A stretch of DNA of 49,055 nucleotides from assembly GCA_031278315.1 (NCBI GenBank), contig JAITKS010000177.1, positions 1-49,055 of the forward strand, given 5' to 3'. The notes under the pieces were generated by a model. It was not told where the DNA came from. It made no database searches and was given only the letters and a program-made list of their open reading frames with translations. The DNA is from Planctomycetaceae bacterium. GTDB taxonomy: Bacteria > Planctomycetota > Planctomycetia > Pirellulales > Thermoguttaceae. How positions within the stretch are numbered: position 1 is the stretch's first letter; every line of letters begins with the position of its first letter. The translations under genes were made by a program, and so were the position numbers. Positions 9,359 through 18,493 of this stretch are shown here, piece after piece.

Positions 9359-10375
9359 TTACAGCCAATTGTTTTGTTTGTACCATTGTGTTGTTTCTTG
9401 AATTCTTTCTTCTATAGACTTATCGATTTTGAAATTTAATTGACATTCCGCCTTTTCCGCCGAGCAACACCAATTGTTTCTTGATTCAAACGCTTTCGAC
9501 CAATCGTATGGAACATTTTTTCCGGTTAATAATTTTTTTAACTCGTAAAAAGTCGATACGCACAACACGGTAAGCGGCGGACAATGTACAGTCCGCGTAT
9601 TACGCCGCCCCATCGATCTGCCAATCATCTTGCCGACCTCAGACAATTTTATTCCGTCTCCCGCAGCTGCATAATACATTCCGATTCCACTCGGCTTGTT
9701 TTCGCCGGCAACATTCATCTCGACTCTTTCACCATTTCTTGCAACAGCTAAAAGTAACTTCGACAAATCAGTTGCATGAATCCACGAATACATCTTAATC
9801 TGCCATCCTGGAACCGGACATATTCCTAGTCTTTTCACAGTTTTAAATAATGCAAGATTCATTTTGTCGGCTTCACCAAACACAATCGGCGGGCGAACAA
9901 TACTACACGGTAATCGATTACAAAAAAATGCAATTTGACGTTCCGCTTCTAACTTGCTTACACCGTAATCTGAAATCGGTAAAGATATATCCGACTCAAC
10001 TTTTGGCTGCTGCAAATTAGATGGACCCGCAGCCGCAATCGACGAAACATAAATAAAAATCGGCGGCGTAGTCAATTTAGATACCGCATTAAGCAAGTTT
10101 TGTGTACCGTCACAATTCACTTTCAAAAAATCTTTTCGATTTATTGCCCGTACTCGTCCAGCAAGATGATACACAACATCACATCCCTGAACCGCTTTTT
10201 CAAGCGCAGATATATCACTCAAATCACCATAAATAAATTCGACGTCTGAAAACTTTATAAATTCAATATTCGAACCGCTCCGCAATAAACATCGAACTTC
10301 ATCGCCCGCAGCTCTTAATTGCCGTACTAAATGATAACCAATAAAACCAGACGCGCCCGTAACAAATGAACGCAT
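9359..10375 (-). CDS. NAD-dependent epimerase/dehydratase (extended SDR)
   Basis: A 338-residue extended short-chain dehydrogenase. The Rossmann glycine motif TGASGFIG (residues 6-13) starts the chain; GDLSD, then VVYHLAG, a Ser in YVSSIAAAG and the catalytic Y137-x3-K141 follow. Enzymes of this group act on nucleotide sugars, dihydroflavonol-like ketones or sterol/hopanoid precursors; the overall pattern is close to HpnA-like and sugar epimerase-like proteins. The C-terminal half, which sets substrate specificity, carries no motif I can assign. It is transcribed alone; the next upstream gene (phenylacetate-CoA ligase) is 232 bases away on the same strand, a gap holding a partial CGCCGAAATTCATA-type repeat at about 10430-10540. 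Confidence 0.85.
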   Translation of the reverse strand: MRSFVTGASGFIGYHLVRQLRAAGDEVRCLLRSGSNIEFIKFSDVEFIYGDLSDISALEKAVQGCDVVYHLAGRVRAINRKDFLKVNCDGTQNLLNAVSKLTTPPIFIYVSSIAAAGPSNLQQPKVESDISLPISDYGVSKLEAERQIAFFCNRLPCSIVRPPIVFGEADKMNLALFKTVKRLGICPVPGWQIKMYSWIHATDLSKLLLAVARNGERVEMNVAGENKPSGIGMYYAAAGDGIKLSEVGKMIGRSMGRRNTRTVHCPPLTVLCVSTFYELKKLLTGKNVPYDWSKAFESRNNWCCSAEKAECQLNFKIDKSIEERIQETTQWYKQNNWL

Positions 10376-10607
10376 AACAACTAAACTATCAAAAAAAATA
10401 TTAGAATTTCTAAACTACAATCACTTGAATTTTCTGCGGACATCTTATTTAACTATTACCGATAGAAACTAGCGTTTGTTAATGAATAGTTTTTCTATCA
10501 CCGAAAATTCATAGTACGATACGTATATTTTTAATCTGTACACGTATATTTACACATTTACTTTTGTAGTATTTCTATGAATTTTTGTATATCAGGAGAA
10601 GTATTAT

Positions 10608-11879
10608 TTACTTTTTATAAATAACTCTTTTTATTTTACCTTCGTCAGCACGCGGTAATTCGCCTTTTTTGAATACGTCGCCTTTGGGTGAAAATCCTAA
10701 ACGTTCTTTTAAGTGTTTCTCAATCATGTAACCCGTTACAGATTCATCTGCCTCAACATTAATTCTGACATCACGTACACCGTCGTTTTCTTCGATAACG
10801 ATCTGGTACTGCGGCAAAACTCCAGGAATTTCCATCAATGCTTCTTCAACTTGCTGCGGGAAGAAATTTACACCTTTTATTATTAACATGTCATCTGTTC
10901 TGCCTGTAATTTTTGCGATTCTTGTATGAGTTCTACCGCATTCACATTTTTCACGTGAAATAATTTTAGTCAGATCACCTGTTCTAAATCTTATAACAGG
11001 AATAGCTTGCCGAGATAAAGAAGTAACCACTAATTCTCCTTGTTCTCCGTCGGGTAAATTTTTTGTTGTTACCGGATCAATAATCTCGATATAGTAATGA
11101 TCTTCCCACACATGTATTCCGTTGTGTGCTTGGCAATCCATTCCTAAAGTTCCAACGCCTCCGGTTTCTGTCATTCCGTAGATATCGAATGCTTCAATTT
11201 CGAGTTGAGATTCTATTCTTTTGCGCATTCCTTCTGAAAAACTTTCTGCGCCGAATATTCCTATTTTCAAATTCGGCAAATTTACATTCAATGATTGCAT
11301 TACTTCGTGAATCCGAACTGCATAAGAAACCACGCCGCATAAAATTTTTGTCCCGAAATCTTTTGCCAATTTTATTTGCCGTTCAGTATTTCCCGAACCG
11401 GTTGGAATAACAAATAATCCTGCCGTTTGAGCACCGTGATACATACCGAATCCGCCGTTAAACAAACCAAATGACGGTGTAATTTGAACTACATCTCCTT
11501 CGTTTGCGCCTGCCATGACGTAGCATCTTGCCATGCACTCTGCCCATTGTTCGATATCTGATGTTGTATAAGGCATAACAACTGCTGTACCTGTCGAGCC
11601 GCTTGACATGTGTATTTCACGAATCAATCTAGGTTCAACGCAGCACATTCCGAGCGGATATGTATCACGAAAATCTTTTTTAGAGGTGAATGGAATATTA
11701 ATGAGATCGCCCATATTACAGAAATCGTGTAACCGTAATAATCCGGCTTCCGTGTATCGTTTGCGGAAGAAACCATTTTGCGCCCAAGCCCAATGTATTG
11801 TCTCGCGCAACTTTAAATTCTGATAATGAATTATCTCGTCTTGAGAAATCGTTTCAGAAACATAATTGAAACAACGCAT
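10608..11879 (-). CDS. Phenylacetate--CoA ligase family protein (PaaK-like)
   Basis: An adenylate-forming ligase of PaaK type and length (423 residues). The AMP-binding phosphate loop SSGSTGTA lies at about 91-98, TPSFGLFNGGFGMYHGAQ and the YGMTETGG motif (Y234) follow, and the C-terminal domain contains FRTGDLT, ITGRTDDMLIIKGVNFFP and a late lysine in DEGKIKR. The family activates aryl acids such as phenylacetate to CoA thioesters. In fermenters it usually works on aryl acetates formed from aromatic amino acids by 2-oxoacid oxidoreductases, but no such partner is nearby. A strong inverted repeat lies 30 bases before the start codon, suggesting dedicated regulation. Confidence 0.88.
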   Translation of the reverse strand: MRCFNYVSETISQDEIIHYQNLKLRETIHWAWAQNGFFRKRYTEAGLLRLHDFCNMGDLINIPFTSKKDFRDTYPLGMCCVEPRLIREIHMSSGSTGTAVVMPYTTSDIEQWAECMARCYVMAGANEGDVVQITPSFGLFNGGFGMYHGAQTAGLFVIPTGSGNTERQIKLAKDFGTKILCGVVSYAVRIHEVMQSLNVNLPNLKIGIFGAESFSEGMRKRIESQLEIEAFDIYGMTETGGVGTLGMDCQAHNGIHVWEDHYYIEIIDPVTTKNLPDGEQGELVVTSLSRQAIPVIRFRTGDLTKIISREKCECGRTHTRIAKITGRTDDMLIIKGVNFFPQQVEEALMEIPGVLPQYQIVIEENDGVRDVRINVEADESVTGYMIEKHLKERLGFSPKGDVFKKGELPRADEGKIKRVIYKK

Positions 11880-11908
11880 AATATTTAAGTTAATGAATTT
11901 AATTAAAA

Positions 11909-11939
11909 GACCAAGCGTTATTATGTTATAACGTTGGTC
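11909..11939 (-). promoter_or_regulatory. Inverted repeat upstream of the PaaK-like gene (operator candidate)
   Basis: GACCAAGCGTTAT and ATAACGTTGGTC form arms of 12-13 bases with one extra base in one arm, centred about 45 bases upstream of the start codon. The size and position fit a dimeric repressor site, for example TetR or GntR type, as used for paa genes elsewhere. No regulator gene is adjacent. Confidence 0.5.
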
Positions 11940-12009
11940 AATGTTTTGTTTAATTTATTGAGAACAAACGGGACACTATGGAAAATTAAAATACAAATAT
12001 CAAATACAA

Positions 12010-12320
12010 GTAATATATCAGAGAATTTTTAAATTACTTTTACTTGGATTTTTGGTTTGATTTTTGTTTTCGGTTTGATTTTTCTGCTCATCTTTAATTT
12101 GAAAGCAGACTTTTTAATACATAGTTTTTGTGTCATTGAAATTCATAGTATGATACGTATAAACACGTGAAACAATCAAAGTGCAAAATTATAAAATAAA
12201 CACCGTTTTCAGCAATGCCCCCATCGTACACGGCATTTCGTGATTTCTAAATTATAAATATTAAATTAAAAAATCAAATTAATTATTAGAAATGTAATAA
12301 TATATCAGCGGAATAATTTT
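12010..12320. repeat. Repeat-filled gap with two terminal motifs and a dispersed repeat
   Basis: The 870-base gap between the PaaK-like and Hsp70-like genes (11880-12749) has no gene. It holds two same-strand GTAATATATCAG-type motifs (from 12010 and 12294). Between them is a dispersed repeat of the CGCCGAAATTCATAGTATGA class (about 12030-12165) with its GGTTTGATTTTT and TTTGAAAGCAGA blocks, followed by a sequence (about 12215-12290) distantly like the hairpin unit at 46568-47168. Confidence 0.55.
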
Positions 12321-12634
12321 AGTCATGTTAAAACCCGGACAATCACCAAAGTAAAAAACACCAATGTTTTGTGTCTCTACAAATCAATTTTATTTTTTTG
12401 TAACGAAATCTGAAATTGTACGTGTGAATAATATTTCAATAAATTCGATATAACTCTTTGGTTCTTACCTCGACCGTGTGTATGGTTGTAGATAAATAAA
12501 AGTTGGTTATGATTATTCACTGTCTTTGAATGAAATATACTCCTCACACTTTATTTTTAAATCACAAAAATAAAAACAAAATTTTTAAAGCACAATAGAG
12601 TATAAAAATTCAATTTAATAATTAACAATCATTT

Positions 12635-12748
12635 TAAACCGCACATACATGAATTTTCGGTTCGATTTACCCGCTTATTTACAAAAACATCTTTTGCTAA
12701 ATACGTTTCTTTATCGCCGAAATTCATAGCACAACACAAATATTACAA
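12635..12748 (+). repeat. Dispersed repeat directly upstream of the Hsp70-like gene
   Basis: A copy of the second dispersed family (TTTTCGGTTCGATT block, then CGCCGAAATTCATAGCAC). It ends two bases before the ATG, so the leader of the gene, and probably its promoter, lies in repeat sequence. Confidence 0.55.
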
Positions 12749-12749
12749 A

Positions 12750-14753
12750 ATGCTAAAAGATATAATCGCAATCGATTTCGGAACAACTAATACATATATT
12801 GCAAAATGTCCGGCAAATGCACGAACTCCAAGTGCTATACAATTTAACTCTAACTCGGTCGGCATCGAAACGGCATTGCTCTATTCTAACGAATCTACAA
12901 ATGATTCACCTTATATCGGCGAACAAGCAATAAACGGACTCGGCAACGCGTCAATTGAAGAACGTCAAAAGTATGAATACCGTTTTTACTCACATTTTAA
13001 ACCCGATGTCGTTTCAAGCACCATAGCACGTCAAAACGCTGTCGATTTCTTGACCGCAATCTTACGCGATTCGCGAAAATGTAATATCAACTTCTCGCCA
13101 ATCGATTGCCGCGTCATCGTAGGAGTCCCAAGCGAAGCAGACTCAAAATATCGTGAAACACTGCGATCAATTTTTGCCGATGCCGGATACGGCGAAGTAA
13201 ATCTAATCGATGAACCAATAGGCGCAATGCTTGATAGTATTTCATCCGGTATGTTTTCTATAGCAGATATTATCTCCGGCTTCTTAGTGATCGATTTCGG
13301 CGGCGGGACTTGCGATTTCGCCTTTATACAAAACGGTAAAGTTAAACACTCATGGGGCGAAATGAATCTAGGCGGACGATTGTTCGACGACTTGTTCTAC
13401 CGCTGGTTTTGCGATTTAAATCCGGGTAAAGAATCTGAATTAAGCCAAAACGGCGAAGATTTTTTTGTTCGTGTATATCATTGCCGTCAGTGGAAAGAAA
13501 AGTTTTCTCAATTCACGGCAGTAAGTCCGCAAAAAACGTTCTCGTGTTCAATCGGCGACTACGGAAAAATAAAAAATGTTACTTGGAACGAATTCGTCGA
13601 AAGAGCAAAAAATTATAAACCAACAGAATCTTTCATAAAATTTCTGTCTGATTCAAATATTCCGCTGTCGGAAAAATTGATTTCCGGCAACATAGATTTG
13701 CTGCAATGGTTTCAAGATTCGTTGACTTCAGGTTTATCTGAAGCCGGTATTTCGATTTCAGATATTCATGTTATTGCACTTGCCGGCGGCAGTTGTCAAT
13801 GGTCTTTTGTCGGTGAATGCTGCCGCGAAATTCTCAATAACGACAATTTTTTTCGTAGTAATCAACCTTATGCAACAATTGCGAATGGTCTTGCTGTTTT
13901 ACCGGCTCTCGAAAATGAATTTCAACGCAAACAATCAGAATTGACAGCTGCAATTCCACTATTCGTACAAGAAATCGGAGAGAAAATAAAATCCGAATTA
14001 AATAGAGGCAGAGAACAAATAGTAAGTAAAATCACAGTCGATTTATTTGATAATAAAATTCGTCCGATTCTAATAAATTTCCGCGAAAACGGCGGCACAA
14101 TAAATAAACTTAAATCCGACATAAGTAAAGAAGCATTAGCCTTTGAAGAACAAATTAATAAACTCGTTAATGACGAAATCGGTAATAATCTGACCGCCCT
14201 CTTCGAAATGACATTAGATAATGTAAAAGAATGGTTGAAAAAGAATGATCTGCGAATGGCCGAAATTAAAAATAATTCAAATTTTAGAACAGATAAAATC
14301 GATATCGGTACTATCGATCCGAAAGTTGCAGAATTAGTAATCAATATAGTAAACACAATTGTAGGAACAATAATTACAATTATCGTTGCAAATATTTGCG
14401 GCGGAGGAGGAATGGCAATAATTGCAACCGGACCATTAGGATTACTTATAGGCGCAATTATCGGTGTCGCAGTTGGAATTTTAGCCGCTTCATACGGAAC
14501 AGATAAAGCAAAAGAAATCGCAGAAAATTATGAAATTCCATCAAATATTTCTCCCGTGCGGATATTTAAGTTTAACCCGCTGAATACTATTCTGACCGAT
14601 AAAAGAATCATTACACTACGCAATGATATGGAAAAAGATTTATCACAAAAAATTGATCAAGCATTACAAGGAATATTATCTGATATTAAATCAAAAGTCG
14701 AAATAATTATTAGTAACGAAATTTCAGCATTGAGTATTGTAAATATCAGATAA
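12750..14753 (+). CDS. Hsp70-like ATPase with hydrophobic glycine-rich C-terminal tail
   Basis: The first 370 or so residues are an actin/Hsp70-type ATPase: phosphate 1 loop IAIDFGTTNT (6-15), LIDEPIGAML, phosphate 2 VIDFGGGTCDF (about 181-191) and the adenosine motif ALAGGSCQW (about 343-351). A DnaK-type substrate-binding domain is not recognisable. Instead there is a charged helical region (about 380-520), then a hydrophobic glycine-rich stretch (about 523-581: VINIVNTIVGTIITIIVAN, GGGGMAIIATGPLGLLIGA, VAVGILAAS), then more amphipathic helix. The layout recalls membrane-active tails of dynamin-like proteins, but that is only an analogy. No DnaJ or GrpE gene is adjacent. The ATPase assignment is firm; the function is unknown. 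Confidence 0.8.
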   Translation: MLKDIIAIDFGTTNTYIAKCPANARTPSAIQFNSNSVGIETALLYSNESTNDSPYIGEQAINGLGNASIEERQKYEYRFYSHFKPDVVSSTIARQNAVDFLTAILRDSRKCNINFSPIDCRVIVGVPSEADSKYRETLRSIFADAGYGEVNLIDEPIGAMLDSISSGMFSIADIISGFLVIDFGGGTCDFAFIQNGKVKHSWGEMNLGGRLFDDLFYRWFCDLNPGKESELSQNGEDFFVRVYHCRQWKEKFSQFTAVSPQKTFSCSIGDYGKIKNVTWNEFVERAKNYKPTESFIKFLSDSNIPLSEKLISGNIDLLQWFQDSLTSGLSEAGISISDIHVIALAGGSCQWSFVGECCREILNNDNFFRSNQPYATIANGLAVLPALENEFQRKQSELTAAIPLFVQEIGEKIKSELNRGREQIVSKITVDLFDNKIRPILINFRENGGTINKLKSDISKEALAFEEQINKLVNDEIGNNLTALFEMTLDNVKEWLKKNDLRMAEIKNNSNFRTDKIDIGTIDPKVAELVINIVNTIVGTIITIIVANICGGGGMAIIATGPLGLLIGAIIGVAVGILAASYGTDKAKEIAENYEIPSNISPVRIFKFNPLNTILTDKRIITLRNDMEKDLSQKIDQALQGILSDIKSKVEIIISNEISALSIVNIR

Positions 14754-14800
14754 AAGAAATTCTAAAAATATCACATAAAAATTTAATAACATTTCAATTT

Positions 14801-14956
14801 ATTTTTTTGTAATATATCAGCGGAATTTTTTTAAACACGAAACTCACAAAAAAACACGAAAATCACGAAAAAGGGTTGTATATGATTTTCGTGTTTTTTG
14901 TGTTTAAAAAAATAAATTATTTCACAAATTATTTCACTGATATATTACATTTTTTT
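14801..14956. mobile_element. MITE-like element with 8-bp flanking direct repeats
   Basis: The element (14809-14948) begins with GTAATATATCAG and ends with its exact complement CTGATATATTAC. It is flanked on each side by ATTTTTTT (14801-14808 and 14949-14956). Inside, AACACGAAAATCA and TGATTTTCGTGTT form a second inverted repeat, so the whole 140 bp can fold into one long hairpin. It carries no gene. GTAA ends with 8-bp duplications match the IS66 family. It lies 55 bases after the Hsp70-like gene and might also terminate its transcript. Confidence 0.72.
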
Positions 14957-15164
14957 AACAATATTCACGAATACTTGAAATCATATTTTCTTATTTGTTC
15001 TATCAAAAACGAAAATCGAATTTTTCATGTAAGTTGAATATTTAATTAACTAGATTATAATTTTGAACTATTAATAATATTTCAGCGTTTATTATTTGCG
15101 GTATTATTTTAAGTTGATCTCATTTGAAATTTTGGATCAAACCGCATTTTTAAACCTGATCATA

Positions 15165-15283
15165 ACGATTATTTACACTTTACTCCGCACGATTATTTAC
15201 ACTCAAACACACTTAAACACGGTTTAGAATCTTGTTGATTCTAAGCGTATTATTGACACTCTTTTCAGCTCACGCTTTATAAT
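15165..15283 (+). promoter_or_regulatory. Promoter with direct and inverted repeats upstream of the HDOD gene
   Basis: TTGACA (15253-15258) and TATAAT (15278-15283) are both consensus, with a long 19-base spacer. Nine bases upstream of the -35 box lies a perfect 8-bp inverted repeat (TTAGAATC at 15224-15231, GATTCTAA at 15237-15244). Further up are two exact 15-bp direct repeats (ACGATTATTTACACT at 15165 and 15189). This is the richest regulatory-looking stretch in the 839-base gap before the HDOD gene. The rest of that gap holds a duplicated TTGAAATCAGGCT block (about 15390-15440) and no gene. Confidence 0.45.
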
Positions 15284-15592
15284 TCGGTAACATTCGCTGT
15301 TTGATTACTTATTTTAAATTTAATAGTTTTCAGCAGTTTATTGTTTATATTTTTTTGGTAATTTTGGTAATATCTGCCTTTTGTTTTTTTAAATTTGAAA
15401 TCAGGCTTATATTCAGCCGTATATTTGAAATCAGGCTTTAATGACTAAATCTTTAATTCGCTGATAATCATAAAACCAGCCTTAATTGCTGCACTCTTAA
15501 TAACTGATTTTACAGTACGAGCCGATAGATGTTGTTTTTATATGTTACATAAATTTCAAGTAAGTTATGGTTTTATACAAGTACAGTTTTAT

Positions 15593-16522
15593 ATGTCTAT
15601 AGATGTACCCGACAGCCTCATACAAGAATTGCGCGGCAGTAAAATTCTAGCCTTGCCCCAAAGTGCAGCAAAAGTTTTAGAACTAGCGAAAAATCCTGAA
15701 AACGGACCGCCCGAACTCGCCGTTCCAATATCAGCGGATCCCGGTCTAATGACACAAATTCTCAAATTTGCGAACTCATCATTTTTCGGATTTCGTCATA
15801 AAATAACGGCAGTGCAAATGGCATTGTCATTAATTTGTTTCCGCACGATAAAAAATTTCGTACTCTGGAACGCTGTTTTCGCAATGTTGCCCAATCCTAA
15901 AGTCGGTCCTTTCTCCCTGCGTTTAGTATTACAAGACGCTTTACGTCGCGGTATTTTTTGCAAAGTTTATGCTTCATATTTTCAAGGAATCGATCCCGAA
16001 GAAATATTTGTCGCCGGTTTACTTCAAGATATAGCTGTCCCAATACTCGCACAAAATAAACCAACAGAATACTCCCAATTTTTAGATAAATTAACCGACG
16101 GAAAAACTAGACTCTCAAAATTAGAAAATGCATCTTTCGGATGGTCGCACGCCGACGCAGGCGCTTTTCTAATTCAAGAATGGGGATTAGGCGAAGACTT
16201 CGCATTACTCGTGCAAGAACATATCGACGACGGACTAATGGATTCAAGTACCGGTAATCCAATAATGTCATCCGCTATAATTCGGCTCTCGTCTATTTTA
16301 CCGTCGGCAAATGAAACCGATTGGTACGAAGCCGATAGATTCATGGAATGGTTTCAAAAGTTAGCAGGTAAATTAACTGCAACCGGAAAAAAAATTCCAA
16401 CTCCCGTCGATGTATTCACTACCGCCGACATACAATTTGAAGATATGCTGCAAGTAACACAAACACCGCAACCGCAATTGTCACTTATAAATCACCTGCA
16501 AAAATATAACGAATCATTTTAA
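15593..16522 (+). CDS. HDOD domain-containing protein
   Basis: A 309-residue protein consisting mainly of an HDOD domain, the catalytically inactive relative of HD phosphohydrolases found in bacterial signalling proteins. Typical landmarks are LPQSAAKVLELAKNPENGP, the ISADPGLMTQILKFANSSFFG segment, the ITAVQMALSLICF-x-TIKN helix and a C-terminal half with GLLQDIAVPILAQ and WSHADAGAFLIQEWGL. HDOD proteins usually act by protein-protein contact, often downstream of two-component or second-messenger systems. The frame is open to an ATG at 15542, but the ATG at 15593 starts the family-like sequence (MSIDVPDSLIQEL). No effector domain is attached and no signalling gene is adjacent. Confidence 0.87.
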   Translation: MSIDVPDSLIQELRGSKILALPQSAAKVLELAKNPENGPPELAVPISADPGLMTQILKFANSSFFGFRHKITAVQMALSLICFRTIKNFVLWNAVFAMLPNPKVGPFSLRLVLQDALRRGIFCKVYASYFQGIDPEEIFVAGLLQDIAVPILAQNKPTEYSQFLDKLTDGKTRLSKLENASFGWSHADAGAFLIQEWGLGEDFALLVQEHIDDGLMDSSTGNPIMSSAIIRLSSILPSANETDWYEADRFMEWFQKLAGKLTATGKKIPTPVDVFTTADIQFEDMLQVTQTPQPQLSLINHLQKYNESF

Positions 16523-16648
16523 ACTGCTGTTCTCAATTGAAATTTTTTACAACTCGTACAGTTAAATTCTATGCGTATCGTATTATGAAATTCGGCTGAA
16601 ATATTACAAAACATTTGTCTGTAATATTGTCAATTAAATCAAAAAATT

Positions 16649-18493
16649 ATGAAAAAAAATAATTCACGTAAATTTATTGAAACATTAAATAACCGTTTGC
16701 TTGTGTTCGACGGTGCCATGGGTACGGAACTGTATCGGCATCATATTTTCACTAATCGTTGCTTTGAAGAGCTAAATTTATCCGAGCCGGCTTTGATAAG
16801 TGAAATATCCAATTCGTACCGTATTGCCGGAGCAGATGTTTTAACAACAAATACTTTTGGTGCGAATCGTATTCGGCTTGAAAAGTACGGTTTGGTCGAT
16901 CGGTTATCTGAAATCAACCGTGCTGGAGTTCGCATAGTCCGTGAAATTGCGGGCGATGACGGCGAATTGTTTGTTGCAGGTTCGGTAGGTCAATTTCCGA
17001 TTACAGGTTATACAAACGACGAAATAGAATCTTGTATTCTCGAACAAGTTGATTCACTTTGGGAAGGCGGAGTTGACTTTATTATTTTTGAAACTCAACT
17101 ATCACGAGAAGCGATACGCCGAAGTGCATCTGCGATGCTTAAACGTACAGAAATTCCATTTGTGTTATCTTGTGCGGTTGTAGCAGGTAATGAATCAGCG
17201 GCAGGTGAATCGATCTATCGGCTTATGGCACCTTTCGGCAGCGAAGTTGCTAAACCAATTGCAATGGGATTAAATTGCGGATCGGGTCCGGATGGTCTTT
17301 TGCGTGCTGCTGAAATAGCGATTAAAGTCAATCCGTTACCTCTTATTGTTCAACCGAATGCGGGTATGCCGAAAGAATTCGAGGGACGTCAAATTTATTA
17401 TTCGTCGCCGGAGTATGCTGCAACTTATGCGATGCGGCTGGTTTCGCTTGGTGTCGCTGCCGTTGGAGGTTGCTGCGGGATTTCGCCCGAACATATCAGC
17501 GAAATTGCAAAAATGATAAAACCGCTAGCTAAAGCAAGAGCAACAAATTCAATTCTACAAGTTACAGAAACTGAAGCCGCCGAACAACCCGAATCACCGA
17601 TTGCGGAACGTTCAAAATTCGCATGTAAACTTACCAAACATGAATGGACAATAAGCGTAGAAATCGTACCGCCAAGAGGTTACGACTTGAAAAATATAAT
17701 CGAAAAAAGTAAAGAACTGCACCGGCACGGAATCGACGCAATCAATTTACCCGACGGACCAAGAGCAAGCTCAAGAGTATCGTCGATTGCTGCCGCAAGT
17801 AAAATTTTGTCTGAAGCTCATATTGAACCGATTTTGCATTTCTGTTGCAGAGACAAAAATTTAATCGGAATGCAAGCTGATCTGCTCGGATGTGCCGCTT
17901 TAGGAATAAGAAATTTACTTTTCATTACAGGTGATCCGCCTAAACTCGGTTCTTATCCTAATGCAACTGGTGTATTTGATACTGATTCTATTGGAATATG
18001 TTCGTTGCAGCGGCGTCTTAATAGAGGTGTTGATCTTGGAGGTCAAGAAATCGTTCCGCCGACTAATGCTGTTATCGGTGTAGGTCTTGACCCAAATTCG
18101 CTAGATCGAAAAAGAGAAATCGATAGATTCAAACAAAAAATAGATGCCGGTGCAAATTTTGCTATTACACAACCTGTATTCGATCCAGAAGCTCTATTTA
18201 GATTATTAGACGAAATAAATAATTGCCCGATTCCTATTTTGGCAGGAATATGGCCTTTGGCAAGTTTTCGTAACGCAGAATTTATGAAAAATGAAGTACC
18301 CGGAGTTACAGTTCCTGATTCGACTATGGAAAGAATGGAACACGTCGCAAAAAAAACAAAAGAAGAACAACTAGCTGTAGGAATCGAAATAGCAAAAGAA
18401 ATGATCTCCGCCATAAAAGATAGAGTAAACGGTATCCAAGTCGCAGCCCCATTCGGAAGAATTGAAATAGCCCTGTTAGTGGTCAGTGGTTAG
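16649..18493 (+). CDS. Bifunctional homocysteine S-methyltransferase / methylenetetrahydrofolate reductase
   Basis: Two enzymes of methionine synthesis are fused, as in B. subtilis YitJ, with nearly the same length (614 residues). Residues 1-300 are a Zn-dependent homocysteine methyltransferase (FDGAMGTELYRH, LTTNTFGANR, ligands C210 in GLNCGSG and C275-C276 in GGCCGISPEH). Residues about 325-614 are a MetF-type flavin TIM barrel (SVEIVPPRGYDL, NLPDGPRASSR, FITGDPPKLGSYP, FAITQPVFDPE, PILAGIWPLAS). The C-terminus runs into the TCAGTGG heptad repeats of the next gap: the last residues (LVVSG) and the TAG stop are encoded by repeat DNA. Cobalamin domains are absent. Confidence 0.93.
   Translation: MKKNNSRKFIETLNNRLLVFDGAMGTELYRHHIFTNRCFEELNLSEPALISEISNSYRIAGADVLTTNTFGANRIRLEKYGLVDRLSEINRAGVRIVREIAGDDGELFVAGSVGQFPITGYTNDEIESCILEQVDSLWEGGVDFIIFETQLSREAIRRSASAMLKRTEIPFVLSCAVVAGNESAAGESIYRLMAPFGSEVAKPIAMGLNCGSGPDGLLRAAEIAIKVNPLPLIVQPNAGMPKEFEGRQIYYSSPEYAATYAMRLVSLGVAAVGGCCGISPEHISEIAKMIKPLAKARATNSILQVTETEAAEQPESPIAERSKFACKLTKHEWTISVEIVPPRGYDLKNIIEKSKELHRHGIDAINLPDGPRASSRVSSIAAASKILSEAHIEPILHFCCRDKNLIGMQADLLGCAALGIRNLLFITGDPPKLGSYPNATGVFDTDSIGICSLQRRLNRGVDLGGQEIVPPTNAVIGVGLDPNSLDRKREIDRFKQKIDAGANFAITQPVFDPEALFRLLDEINNCPIPILAGIWPLASFRNAEFMKNEVPGVTVPDSTMERMEHVAKKTKEEQLAVGIEIAKEMISAIKDRVNGIQVAAPFGRIEIALLVVSG

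Noticed and set aside
13922..14356. 144-residue minus-strand open frame inside the Hsp70-like gene
   Set aside because: It mirrors the helical coding region of the sense gene and has no recognisable features.
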